From positions 429,906-451,710 of the forward strand of contig NVWR01000002.1 of assembly GCA_002746275.1 (NCBI GenBank): a stretch of DNA of 21,805 nucleotides. The letters run 5' to 3'. Positions 14,796-21,805 of this stretch are shown here, in pieces. Within the stretch, counting starts at the first letter, position 1. Each line of letters opens with the position of its first letter. Made by a program: the position numbers and the translations under genes. The notes under the pieces were generated by a model. It was not told where the DNA came from. It did no database searches and saw only the letters and a list, made by a program, of their open reading frames with translations. Source of the DNA: Rhodobiaceae bacterium. GTDB lineage: Bacteria > Pseudomonadota > Alphaproteobacteria > Parvibaculales > Parvibaculaceae.

Positions 14796-17249
14796 ATGAC
14801 CGTTCAACCCTCACATAGCTCCCACGTTGCACGCGACCCGGTTTGTGGAATGGATGTCGATCCCTCCACCTCCCAACATGTTGCCCATCACGAAGACCGG
14901 GACATTCACTTTTGCAGTTCGCATTGCCAGAAGAAGTTTTCTGATGATCCCAACAAATATCTGAGTGCCGTTGACCCTGTTTGCGGAATGAGCGTTGACC
15001 GGGCCACCAGCCGCCACATGGTTAAACATGAAGGCGAGCGCTTCTATTTCTGTTCTTCTGCGTGCGAGAAAAAATTCGTCATCAGCCCCGATACCTATCT
15101 GGGCGATCGTCCTGCCCCCGAGCCAATGCAGGCGGGAACAGAATATACCTGCCCCATGCACCCGGAAATCATCCAGGATGTGATGGGAGATTGTCCCTTA
15201 TGTGGGATGGCGCTTGAGCCCATGATGCCCAGCGCTGATGCTGGCCCCAACCCCGAACTTATCGATTTCACCCGCCGCATGTGGATCGGCACCCCCCTTG
15301 CTCTTGGGGTCTTTCTCCTCGAAATGGGCAATCACATCGGCATCCCTTTTTCCGACTGGATCGGCCCTACTCTTTTTGTGTGGACGCAGTTGGTTCTGGC
15401 CACACCAGTCTTGGTTTGGATCGCCGCACCGTTTTTCAAACGTGGCTGGAGTTCCATCCTCAATCGATCTCCCAATATGTGGACCCTGATCGCTATTGGG
15501 ACGGGTACCGCCTATCTCTACAGTATCTTCGCGACACTTTTCCCTGGCTTCTTTCCCGATGCCTTCCGCCTCGCTGACGGAACGGTTCCGGTGTACTTCG
15601 AAGCCGCCGCCGTCATTGTCATTCTCGTTCTGCTGGGGCAGGTGATGGAGTTGCGTGCGCGAGACCGGACCGGAGACGCGATCAAAGCTCTATTGAACCT
15701 TGCGCCCAAAACCGCTCAACGCATCTCACCGGACGGCCAAGAGACAGAAGTGTCATTAGACGAGGTCGTGATCAGCGACACGTTGCGCATCCGTCCGGGT
15801 GACGCCGTGCCCGTGGATGGGCTTGTCCTGGAAGGCCACTCCTCCATTGATGAGAGCATGATTACGGGAGAACCCCTGCCGGTGGAAAAGGCAAAAGACG
15901 ATCCTCTCACCGGGGGCACAATCAATGGCACCGGTTCTCTGATTATGCAGGCGACGCGGGTTGGGTCTGAGACACTGCTTGCCAAAATCGTTGGCATGGT
16001 CGCTTCTGCCCAACGCAGCCGGGCCCCCATTCAAAGCCTGGCGGACCAAGTCGCTGGATACTTCGTTCCGGGTGTTGTCGCCATTGCAGCACTCGCGTTT
16101 GCCATCTGGGCAATCTATGGACCTGAACCTTCGCTGGTCTATGCCCTCGTGGCCTCGGTCTCTGTGCTTATCATCGCCTGCCCCTGCGCCCTGGGGCTTG
16201 CCACTCCGATGTCGATCATGGTCGCCACAGGACGAGGTGCCATGGCCGGGGTTCTCGTTCGTGACGCAGAGGCCCTGGAGCGCTTAAGCTCCGTGGACAC
16301 GCTGATCGTTGATAAAACGGGCACCCTGACAGCGGGTAAGCCCAAACTGATGGACGTGGTAGCGCTCGCTCCCTTTACGACAGATCAGGTGCTCCTGATT
16401 GCCGCCAGCCTTGAACGTGGCAGCGAACACCCGTTGGCAGCCGCCATTCTTGAAGGTGCGGAAGATCGCAACATTGATATGTTGCCAACCACATCTTTCA
16501 GTGCCGTCACCGGGATGGGTGTAATTGGCCAAGTGGACGAAAAGCGAGTTGCGCTCGGCAACACCAAAATGATGGCGGCAGACAGTGTCGCTCTGGGTGA
16601 GCTCACACAGAATGCGGAAGACCGGCAATCCCTTGGTCAAACGGTAATGTTTCTGAGCATCGATGGTGCTGCCGCCGGGCTCATCGCCGTGGCCGATCCC
16701 ATCAAAGACACCACGGACCGGGCCATCCGCGCCCTCCACAAGCTGGGCATCAAAGTCATTATGGCCACCGGCGATACAATGCGCACCGCGCGTGCCGTGG
16801 CAGACCAGTTGGATATCGATGAGGTGCGTGCCGACGTCATGCCAGAGGATAAAGCCGCCTTGGTTGCGGAGTTGAAAGCGCAAGGCCGGGTGGTCGCCAT
16901 GGCAGGCGATGGCGTGAATGACGCCCCGGCTCTCGCCGCCGCCGATGTGGGCATTGCCATGGGCACGGGGGCCGATGTTGCCATCGAAAGCGCCGGAATA
17001 ACGCTTGTCAAAGGTGACCTTACGGGCATTGTCCGGGCCAAAACTCTCGCAACAGGCACCATGCGTAACATCCGACAGAATCTGTTTTTCGCTTTTATCT
17101 ACAATGCTGTCGGCGTTCCGATTGCTGCGGGTGTGCTCTTCCCGTTCTTTGGTGTCTTGTTGTCGCCCATTTTTGCAGCAGCCGCCATGAGCCTTTCTTC
17201 CGTGTCGGTTATCGGCAATGCTCTAAGGCTTCGAAGGATAAAATTATGA
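14796..17249 (+). CDS. copA: Copper(I)-exporting P1B-type ATPase with two YHS domains
   Basis: This 817-residue membrane pump is predicted to export Cu(I) with ATP hydrolysis. The N-terminus has no classical HMA (GMxCxxC ferredoxin-like) domain. It has two tandem YHS domains, DPVCGMDVD...FCSSHCQKKF and DPVCGMSVD...FCSSACEKKF, then a heavy-metal-binding motif YTCPMHPEI...GDCPLCGM. Eight membrane segments follow. Catalytic parts are the actuator TGEP, the CPC metal site at Cys462-Pro-Cys464, phosphorylated Asp506 in DKTGTLT, SEHPLAAAI, and Asp705 in GDGVNDAPAL. FIYNAVG and MSLSS in the last membrane helices are the Cu(I) subgroup signatures. The ATG at 14796 has AAAAGG upstream; the longer frame from 14688 overlaps the terminator and is rejected. 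The stop overlaps cueR by the ATGA motif. Confidence 0.96.
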   Translation: MTVQPSHSSHVARDPVCGMDVDPSTSQHVAHHEDRDIHFCSSHCQKKFSDDPNKYLSAVDPVCGMSVDRATSRHMVKHEGERFYFCSSACEKKFVISPDTYLGDRPAPEPMQAGTEYTCPMHPEIIQDVMGDCPLCGMALEPMMPSADAGPNPELIDFTRRMWIGTPLALGVFLLEMGNHIGIPFSDWIGPTLFVWTQLVLATPVLVWIAAPFFKRGWSSILNRSPNMWTLIAIGTGTAYLYSIFATLFPGFFPDAFRLADGTVPVYFEAAAVIVILVLLGQVMELRARDRTGDAIKALLNLAPKTAQRISPDGQETEVSLDEVVISDTLRIRPGDAVPVDGLVLEGHSSIDESMITGEPLPVEKAKDDPLTGGTINGTGSLIMQATRVGSETLLAKIVGMVASAQRSRAPIQSLADQVAGYFVPGVVAIAALAFAIWAIYGPEPSLVYALVASVSVLIIACPCALGLATPMSIMVATGRGAMAGVLVRDAEALERLSSVDTLIVDKTGTLTAGKPKLMDVVALAPFTTDQVLLIAASLERGSEHPLAAAILEGAEDRNIDMLPTTSFSAVTGMGVIGQVDEKRVALGNTKMMAADSVALGELTQNAEDRQSLGQTVMFLSIDGAAAGLIAVADPIKDTTDRAIRALHKLGIKVIMATGDTMRTARAVADQLDIDEVRADVMPEDKAALVAELKAQGRVVAMAGDGVNDAPALAAADVGIAMGTGADVAIESAGITLVKGDLTGIVRAKTLATGTMRNIRQNLFFAFIYNAVGVPIAAGVLFPFFGVLLSPIFAAAAMSLSSVSVIGNALRLRRIKL

Positions 17250-17647
17250 ACATTTCTCAAGCGGCTGCGGTCGTCGGCATTCCGCCCAAAACCATCCGGT
17301 ACTATGAGGAAATTGGACTGATCTCTTCTCAACGTGCGGAGAACGGATACCGGGTCTATGAGGACCGGGAACTGCATATGCTGACTTTTTTGGGGCGGGC
17401 GCGGAGCCTGGGCTTCACGATCGAGAGTTGTCGGTCGCTGCTCGCACTCTACGCGGACCCCAACAGAGCCAGCGCGAATGTCAAAGATGTCGCCGAAAGT
17501 CACGTGGCGGAAATCGACCTCAAGATTGCAGAGCTGAAGGGCATGCGAAGCACGCTCTCCAAACTCATCAAGTCCTGCCGGGGAGATGACATGCCCGACT
17601 GTCCGATCCTCAACGAACTTTCCCGCCCCTTCAACAAACAGGGATGA
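17246..17647 (+). CDS. cueR: MerR-family copper-responsive regulator CueR/HmrR
   Basis: This 133-residue regulator senses Cu(I) and activates copper export genes. The N-terminal winged helix-turn-helix reads MNISQAAAVVGIPPKTIRYYEEIGLI, followed by SENGYRVY-like RAENGYRVYEDRELHML and GFTIESCRSLL. A dimerisation helix spans about 78-110. The C-terminal metal loop is CRGDDMPDCP with Cys111 and Cys119, the pair that gives CueR monovalent-metal selectivity. Ser76 matches the CueR position that is Cys in ZntR. It overlaps copA by ATGA and shares the 14726-14756 promoter, so it is likely autoregulated. HmrR is the usual alphaproteobacterial name. The tail after the metal loop is short and lacks the extra Cys/His cluster of E. 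coli CueR. Confidence 0.94.
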   Translation: MNISQAAAVVGIPPKTIRYYEEIGLISSQRAENGYRVYEDRELHMLTFLGRARSLGFTIESCRSLLALYADPNRASANVKDVAESHVAEIDLKIAELKGMRSTLSKLIKSCRGDDMPDCPILNELSRPFNKQG

Positions 17648-17682
17648 TGTAGACGGGACTATAAATTCCCCGATAGCTTTTT

Positions 17683-18903
17683 CTATTCTTGTAAGCGAAC
17701 TGCAATTTCGCGAAACAGTTCAAACGTTTCTGCTTCCCGGTAGGATGAGGGTGAGCTATCTTGCGCATACCGACGGTTGGCTGACAGTTTTACAATCACC
17801 ATGCTGTGCTCCGGGTTCACATAGATGAACTGATTGTAGATCCCGATTGCAGAATAGTCCCCTCGCCCCCCTTCCAGGAGCCACCATTGATACCCGTACC
17901 CCATGCTATGCGATGAGAGATCGTTTTCACCTGGCACGAGATGAGGGGCATCTGGCGTGACCGAGGCGCGCACCCAGTCGGCAGGTAGAATTTGCACTCC
18001 ATTCCACTCGCCTTGCCGACGATACAGCTCTCCCAACTTTGCATAGTCTCGGGCTGTCGCATTGAAGCCGCCCAGAGCCAAGGCGGTTCCTTCATTGTCG
18101 GTTGTCCAATAGGCGTCGCTCTCCATCCCCATGGGATGCCAAAGGTTGTCCTCCAGATAAGCCGCAAGCGACTTTTCTGTAACCGCTGTGACCAACATGG
18201 CGAGAGCTTGCGTGTCCATGCCGGTATACCGGTTAAACGTACCGGGTTCGTTTTCACGCACCATGCTTGCAACAAACTCATTGTAGGAATGCCCCATAAA
18301 CATGGTCCAGCCAAACCGGTTTATGTCCGACTTTGGGTCAGCGTAGGCCTCTGTCCAACGGATACCGGACGACATTTGAAGGACATCCTTGATCCGGACC
18401 CCGTCATAACCAGACCCTTTAAGAGCTGGGACGTAATCGGAAATGGGATCTTCGATCGTTGAGATCAAACCGTCGCGCAAAGCCAACCCGACGGCAGCAG
18501 ACACGAAACTTTTGGAGACTGAATGCGCCAGCCATTTCACATCCCGTCCGCCCGTCAGCCAGTAATTCTCATATATGAGTTCGCCATCGCGGAGCACCAG
18601 CAGCGCTGCCGTATCCGTCTCTACCAGAAAGGCTTCTGTCGAGACCCGTTCACCCTCATACAAAAAGTCAGCAGGCAACCCGATGGATGATGCGGCTGGG
18701 AATATGTGGGGCTCATCTGATGCTGACAAAGTCGCAATCGGGAAGTATTGCGACTGACGTACAAAATGATGGTGTTGTTCTGCGCCGCTAAACAAAGAAC
18801 GTTGATAGAGACCTCGCCCGATCTGCTGCCGAAATACGAAGCCCGCCACAGCAAGCACAACTAGGACTATGATCAGTATGGTCATTGAGATTTTCAACAT
18901 CAT
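17683..18903 (-). CDS. Membrane-anchored serine hydrolase, class C beta-lactamase / NylB-like family
   Basis: This 406-residue protein has one N-terminal membrane helix (residues 5-24, MTILIIVLVVLAVAGFVF) and a beta-lactamase-fold domain facing the periplasm. The nucleophile motif is SxxK at Ser128-Val-Ser-Lys131 (LAHSVSKSFVSAAVGLA). The second catalytic element is likely Tyr226 in GTFNRYTGMDTQAL, as in 6-aminohexanoate-dimer hydrolase NylB. The C-terminal WWLLEGGRGDYSAIGIYNQFIYVNPEHSMVIVKLS completes the pattern. It is probably an esterase or amidase rather than an antibiotic-resistance enzyme; the substrate is unknown. The ATG at 18903 has AGAGAA upstream. A longer frame from 18984 overlaps tetR and adds only charged residues before the anchor. 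tetR ends 13 bases upstream on the same strand, so the pair looks like an operon controlled by the TetR operators at 19498-19560. Confidence 0.88.
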   Translation of the reverse strand: MMLKISMTILIIVLVVLAVAGFVFRQQIGRGLYQRSLFSGAEQHHHFVRQSQYFPIATLSASDEPHIFPAASSIGLPADFLYEGERVSTEAFLVETDTAALLVLRDGELIYENYWLTGGRDVKWLAHSVSKSFVSAAVGLALRDGLISTIEDPISDYVPALKGSGYDGVRIKDVLQMSSGIRWTEAYADPKSDINRFGWTMFMGHSYNEFVASMVRENEPGTFNRYTGMDTQALAMLVTAVTEKSLAAYLEDNLWHPMGMESDAYWTTDNEGTALALGGFNATARDYAKLGELYRRQGEWNGVQILPADWVRASVTPDAPHLVPGENDLSSHSMGYGYQWWLLEGGRGDYSAIGIYNQFIYVNPEHSMVIVKLSANRRYAQDSSPSSYREAETFELFREIAVRLQE

Positions 18904-18916
18904 TTTCTCTGCGGTT

Positions 18917-19489
18917 CTACGAAGCTTCAAGTAAGACCAGCGCTGCTTTTCGCGCTTCCGCCACCCCTTTTGGGAGAACGCCAAAGGCGCTCAAGTTTGT
19001 TGTTCCCAAGGCGAGCGCGACGACGGTGTAGGCGGTCATGCGACACTGCGCCTTACGGCGGGTGCCATCCAGTTTTGCGATTTTCTCGGCCAGCTCATCA
19101 ACCAATCGGCTGTAAATGTCATGCAGTCGTTTGCCTACTGCGGCGTTTCGCAGCGAGACATGCCAGAGTTCTGCGGCAATTTGATTGATCTGTAGGTCGC
19201 CCATTACGTCGTCAAACAACAACGTGACCAGCGTGTCCGCTGAAGGTTCTGCTCTTTCGGCAAACCGCTCCACCACGGAAAATTCAACACGCTCGATCAT
19301 GCGATCAATGAGCAGGGCCACCATATCATCGCGATTTCCAACGAAGTAGCGAACCACGCTCCTGGGCAGCCCCGTCTCCTCCGCGACATCGTCGAGTGAG
19401 GTTTCAGTCAACCCCAGGCGGAGAACACACCGCTCGAAGGCGTCCAGAATGGTCTTTCGACGTTCAACACTGATGCTTGGCCTGCCCAT
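18917..19489 (-). CDS. TetR/AcrR-family transcriptional regulator
   Basis: This 190-residue protein has an N-terminal TetR helix-turn-helix at residues 8-55: RRKTILDAFERCVLRLGLTETSLDDVAEETGLPRSVVRYFVGNRDDMVALLI. The Cys/Leu-rich C-terminal part is the ligand and dimerisation domain; the ligand is unknown. The start is at 19489 with GGAG four bases upstream. Two palindromes with the same core CTTGTC-N6-GACAAG cover its promoter, so it is very likely an autorepressor. It is the first gene of a two-gene minus-strand unit with the serine hydrolase. In this arrangement the inducer is often the substrate or a related compound of the enzyme, which is inference. Confidence 0.93.
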   Translation of the reverse strand: MGRPSISVERRKTILDAFERCVLRLGLTETSLDDVAEETGLPRSVVRYFVGNRDDMVALLIDRMIERVEFSVVERFAERAEPSADTLVTLLFDDVMGDLQINQIAAELWHVSLRNAAVGKRLHDIYSRLVDELAEKIAKLDGTRRKAQCRMTAYTVVALALGTTNLSAFGVLPKGVAEARKAALVLLEAS

Positions 19490-19497
19490 AACGCTCC

Positions 19498-19523
19498 ATA
19501 TCTTGTCAATTACGACAAGTTAT
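19498..19523. promoter_or_regulatory. TetR operator O2 (26-bp imperfect palindrome)
   Basis: ATA-T-CTTGTC, centre AATTAC, GACAAG-T-TAT. The half-sites CTTGTC/GACAAG are exact, and ATA/TAT extends them across one T/T mismatch. It lies 9 bases upstream of the tetR ATG and overlaps the -10 box of the tetR promoter. Its centre is 36 bases from that of the second palindrome. Confidence 0.82.
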
Positions 19524-19545
19524 GAGGTGGCCGATACCTTGTCAA
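19517..19545 (-). promoter_or_regulatory. Promoter of the tetR-hydrolase operon
   Basis: On the minus strand, TTGACA (plus 19540-19545, consensus -35) is followed by a 17-base spacer and TAACTT (plus 19517-19522, weak -10). The -35 lies inside operator O1 and the -10 inside operator O2. Bound regulator would therefore block RNA polymerase directly. Confidence 0.65.
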
Positions 19546-19560
19546 GATCGACAAGGTATC
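19533..19560. promoter_or_regulatory. TetR operator O1 (28-bp palindrome)
   Basis: GATACCTTGTC, six-base centre AAGATC, GACAAGGTATC: eleven perfectly paired bases on each side. It shares the core CTTGTC-N6-GACAAG with O2. It covers the -35 box of the tetR promoter. Confidence 0.9.
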
Positions 19561-19695
19561 ACCTGTTCTTCGAAGCCGCCCCAAATGCCCGTTACAACTC
19601 CCTTAACTCGCGGGTGCTACTAATGTTTTTTGTGGGGCTCTTGTATTGGGCCTGAGTGATTGGTTCTAGTGTTGAGTAAAGAGTAGGAGTTGGTT

Positions 19696-20607
19696 ATGGG
19701 AATTTACGGTAGAGAATCTCTACTCACCTGTACTTTGGGCCTTCTTCTCATGACCAACCTGGCATCACCCGTACAGGCCGGAACACTCGAACGCATTCAA
19801 GACGAGCAGAGCATCAATGTTGGATACCGCTCGGATGCCTACCCCTTCTCTTTCAAGGATGATGCCGGGCAGCCAGCTGGATACACGATTGATATATGCC
19901 GTCACATCATCGGCCGTATTGCTGCTGAGCTAAACCTGGAACGCGTAGACATCAATTATGTTGAAGTGACCCCTGGGTCGCGCTTCGACGATATTGGCTC
20001 AGGCAAGGTTGATCTTTTATGTGGGTCGACGACGAAGCGCTTGTCGCTGCGTCAGCAGGTTGCCTTTTCTCTCCCGATTTTTCGCACCGGCATTAGTGCC
20101 GTGATGAGGCACGACGCAGACAGCGCACTTCAAGAGGTTTTGGTTGATATGCAACCCCTCACTCTCCCAAGACAGGCCAATGCGGGACATTTCGACAATC
20201 TGCGCTTTGGCGCCCGGGCGGATACCACTGCTGAGGTCTGGCTGAGAGACGCTGTAAGTACGATTGGCATCCAGGCAACCATCAAACCGGTAGAAAGCTA
20301 TACAGCTGGCGTTGACGATGTCATTCACGGCGACGTTGACGCTTTCTTTGGCGACCGTGCAATTCTATTGAGTCTGATGGCCAAGGACTATGAGAGCTCG
20401 GATATTGCCGTTGGCACCCGTCGCTTCAGTCATGAGCCCTACGCTCTTGCGGTTGGAAAAGGTGAGAACCCATTCCTGCTGATGGTCGACCGTCAATTGA
20501 TCCGCCTGTTCATGTCGCCCGTCATGAGCGAAATTTATGAAACCTATTTCGGCGACGTAAACGAGACGGTTCGAACAGAATTTCTCATGAGCACGTTGCC
20601 AGAATAA
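19696..20607 (+). CDS. Periplasmic amino-acid-type substrate-binding protein (orphan)
   Basis: This 303-residue exported protein has a signal peptide, LLTCTLGLLLMTNLASPVQA, followed by a type 2 periplasmic binding fold (SBP_bac_3). Family blocks are INVGYRSDAYPFSFKDDAGQPAGYTIDICRHI, RFDDIGSGKVDLLCGSTTKRLSLRQQVAFSLPIFRTG, and IHGDVDAFFGDRAILLSLM. These resemble glutamate/aspartate-binding GltI-like proteins, but the ligand is not predictable. The start is the ATG at 19696, six bases after AGGAG; a TTG at 19690 is possible. No permease or ATPase gene lies nearby, so it is an orphan that may serve a transporter or sensor elsewhere. The neighbour to the left is divergent tetR. Its TAA at 20605 is directly followed by the stop of the convergent AraC-type gene. 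Confidence 0.9.
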   Translation: MGIYGRESLLTCTLGLLLMTNLASPVQAGTLERIQDEQSINVGYRSDAYPFSFKDDAGQPAGYTIDICRHIIGRIAAELNLERVDINYVEVTPGSRFDDIGSGKVDLLCGSTTKRLSLRQQVAFSLPIFRTGISAVMRHDADSALQEVLVDMQPLTLPRQANAGHFDNLRFGARADTTAEVWLRDAVSTIGIQATIKPVESYTAGVDDVIHGDVDAFFGDRAILLSLMAKDYESSDIAVGTRRFSHEPYALAVGKGENPFLLMVDRQLIRLFMSPVMSEIYETYFGDVNETVRTEFLMSTLPE

Positions 20608-21408
20608 TTAGCACCGATCTCGTAGACGTTGATCAGGATCGGGATCGGGATCGGGATCGGGCGGTTGGTTTTTACTGGCCTTGCGAAACACCCCCGGTGT
20701 TACACCACTCCATTTGACGAAAGCGCGGCGAAAATTACCGTGATTTGTGTAGCCCAAGGCTGAAGCGACGGCTTCGACAGAGATATCTGTACCGCTAAGA
20801 TATTCGACTGCCAAGAAATGACGCACCTCGTCAAGGAGCTCCTGGAAACTCGTTTTCTCATCAGCCAGCCTTCGCCGCAAAGTGCGCTCAGAAAACCCCA
20901 GCTCAGATGCTGTCCCGACAATGGAGGGAAATGGTGCGCTCTGGGCCAATAGATGCAGTTTTACTATTTCCGAAATGCCCTCACCCAATACGGCCGTTCG
21001 CAGAAAATCCTCGCATATTCTTTTGTGGACTGCAGCTGCGGGAATCTGGCTTGCTGAAAGTAGCCGCGTATATCCTATACGAGGGCCGGTGAGACGATTG
21101 ACAGAACACGAGAAGCGGACCTCAGAAGTGATGTGTGTAGCAAAGCGGGGATCCCGCTGACGGGGTGCGGGTATCGACAATTCCAGACAGGCGCCTGTCA
21201 TCCTTTCGCCCGTCAATTCATAACTTGCGCGCGCAATAGCAGAAAAAAACATATCGACGAAAAAGCTGGGCGCGCCCGGCACCCTGGCTGGTGGCCAAAA
21301 GGTCAGGCCATCGTGTCCGGAGAGAAAGCGAGTTGCACACGCGCTCCTTGTCGGCGAAATAGCCCGTACTTCGTCAACAGATCCAAAGCCTCGCCGACGG
21401 TTATCCCA
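20608..21408 (-). pseudogene. AraC-family regulator, frameshifted and 5'-truncated
   Basis: The intact downstream part has the AraC DNA-binding domain: SERTLRRRLADEKTSFQELLDEVRHFLAVEYL then DISVEAVASALGYTNHGNFRRAFVKWSGVTPGVFRK. Ahead of it is the end of an arabinose-binding-type regulatory domain (FFVDMFFSAIARASYELTGERMTGACLEL). Before residue 1 of the short frame (GTG 21282) the frame stays open and reads SGHDGLTFWPPARVPG. The earlier family sequence GITVGEALDLLTKYGLFRRQGARVQLAF lies in another minus frame. Removing one TC from the TCTC run at 21319-21324 joins the two frames without interruption. About 60-90 N-terminal residues are missing relative to the usual 330, beyond about 21408. The C-terminus carries an Asp-Pro repeat tail from a hexanucleotide repeat. 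It may still make a short product from the internal GTG. Confidence 0.72.
20631..20660. repeat. Hexanucleotide tandem repeat (GATCGG)n
   Basis: One GATCAG is followed by four exact GATCGG units. On the minus strand it codes for alternating Pro and Asp in the tail of the AraC-type protein, 23 bases before its stop. Copy number changes keep the frame, so only tail length would vary. Confidence 0.9.
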
Positions 21409-21578
21409 TCACTCTTTGTCTGCTGGGCGTGGCACAGATTATTGACTTGGACCCGGACCCTATGCCGATCCTCTTCTATCCGATCGCCTTCATCGGAAGC
21501 TTTGGTGTTCCATTTTCTGTAATCCTGCATTTCATCGTGCACACAAACCTGTCGGCACAATCAACTTCATCCGATTAG
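21409..21578 (+). pseudogene. Remnant of a plus-strand membrane protein gene (3' end)
   Basis: A frame open from 21363 to the TAG at 21576-21578 reads LLGVAQIIDLDPDPMPILFY then PIAFIGSFGVPFSVILHFIV and ends shortly after. It has one strong hydrophobic segment but no acceptable start codon or ribosome-binding site. Its left part (before about 21408) lies opposite real AraC sequence, so the gene seems to have lost its 5' end there. The stop is nine bases before the hairpin at 21587. I do not recognise the family, and a chance frame is possible. Confidence 0.35.
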
Positions 21579-21581
21579 TCA

Positions 21582-21622
21582 AAGAAGAGGCCAACAGCAG
21601 CTTTCAAACCGCCGTTGGCCTC
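21582..21622 (-). terminator. Hairpin terminator, best on the minus strand (possibly bidirectional)
   Basis: The stem GAGGCCAAC/GTTGGCCTC has nine perfect pairs at 21587-21595 and 21614-21622. On the minus-strand RNA the inner bases GGCGG and CUGCU add five pairs (two are G-U), giving a 14-bp stem with an eight-base loop, followed by UUCUUU. The wobble pairs exist only on that strand. It lies 46 bases after the stop of the minus-strand gene at 21668, and may also serve the plus-strand remnant ending at 21578. Confidence 0.7.
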
Positions 21623-21667
21623 AGTCGAGGGATATTGGCCGATCTCGTGCCGGCCTTTACCTATGTC

Positions 21668-21805
21668 TTACCGCCGACCTTGGCGTCTCAGGTAAGCCGG
21701 GGTGAAGTGGTCTCCATTAATTTCAGACCCCAATGTGTAATCACCGGCATCTGATCCGATCAACAGGCTGTCAGCGACATAACGCTGAGCCAGAAGATCG
21801 TAGTA
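21668..21805 (-). CDS. 3' end of an unidentified protein gene (partial)
   Basis: A minus-strand frame is open from the window edge to the TAA at 21668-21670 and gives 45 residues: YYDLLAQRYVADSLLIGSDA, then GDYTLGSEINGDHFTPAYLR and a basic end RQGRR. The composition looks like a soluble protein. The terminator hairpin just downstream supports a real gene end. I do not recognise the family, and the start lies outside the window. Confidence 0.5.
   Translation of the reverse strand, partial: YYDLLAQRYVADSLLIGSDAGDYTLGSEINGDHFTPAYLRRQGRR

Noticed and set aside
19449..19655. Short plus-strand frame across the tetR operators
   Set aside because: It runs through the operator palindromes and the tetR start, with no ribosome-binding site; the palindromes explain this sequence better.
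21133..21522. 129-codon plus-strand frame
   Set aside because: It is antisense to recognisable AraC-family sequence, is Cys/Arg-rich, and has no family match.
21563..21755. Plus-strand frame reading FIRLVKEEANSSFQTAVGLS and onward, considered as a continuation of the membrane remnant
   Set aside because: It crosses the terminator hairpin and overlaps the minus-strand gene end supported by that terminator; the remnant already stops at 21578.

Overview
The window looks like ordinary chromosome from a Gram-negative proteobacterium, most likely an alphaproteobacterium. The basis is gene content: an osmoregulated periplasmic glucan locus with opgC beside opgG-opgH, a CueR/HmrR-type copper regulator behind its ATPase, several secreted proteins with Sec signals, and moderately GC-rich coding sequence. 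I cannot name a genus. I saw no rRNA, tRNA, CRISPR array or insertion sequence.

Left part (1-5983). The 3' end of a mannose-1-phosphate guanylyltransferase/mannose-6-phosphate isomerase (cupin domain) converges on an NAD(P)-dependent malic enzyme. A same-strand cluster follows: a secreted PHB-depolymerase-like esterase, a class III CoA-transferase and a thiamine-diphosphate enzyme. The last two overlap by one base. This looks like a small acid or ester catabolic operon of unknown substrate.

Middle part (6167-13045). A TTC38-like tetratricopeptide protein is followed by opgC. opgC converges on the minus-strand pair opgG-opgH (overlapping genes), so the osmoregulated periplasmic glucan backbone enzymes and a succinylation-type decorating enzyme are together. 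A secreted YHS-domain protein lies just upstream of opgG on the same strand.

Accessory part (13046-21805). A NarL-type response regulator has kept its receiver but has no DNA-binding domain. It is followed by about 470 bases with traces of decayed coding sequence. Next come a 111-residue secreted protein with a clean terminator, and a copA-cueR copper operon whose promoter has the 19-bp spacer and dyad typical of MerR-family control. A minus-strand tetR-serine hydrolase operon has two matching palindromic operators over its own promoter. An orphan periplasmic solute-binding protein then abuts, with no gap, a frameshifted and 5'-truncated AraC-type regulator. To its right is a probable fusion of two gene remnants, a strong hairpin terminator, and the 3' end of an unidentified minus-strand gene.

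Nothing here is clearly a new defence or mobile system. The most checkable new points are the esterase/CoA-transferase/ThDP operon with an Asn-to-Asp change at a metal ligand, the twin TetR operators, the CueR-type copA promoter, and the decaying regulator region at the right end.
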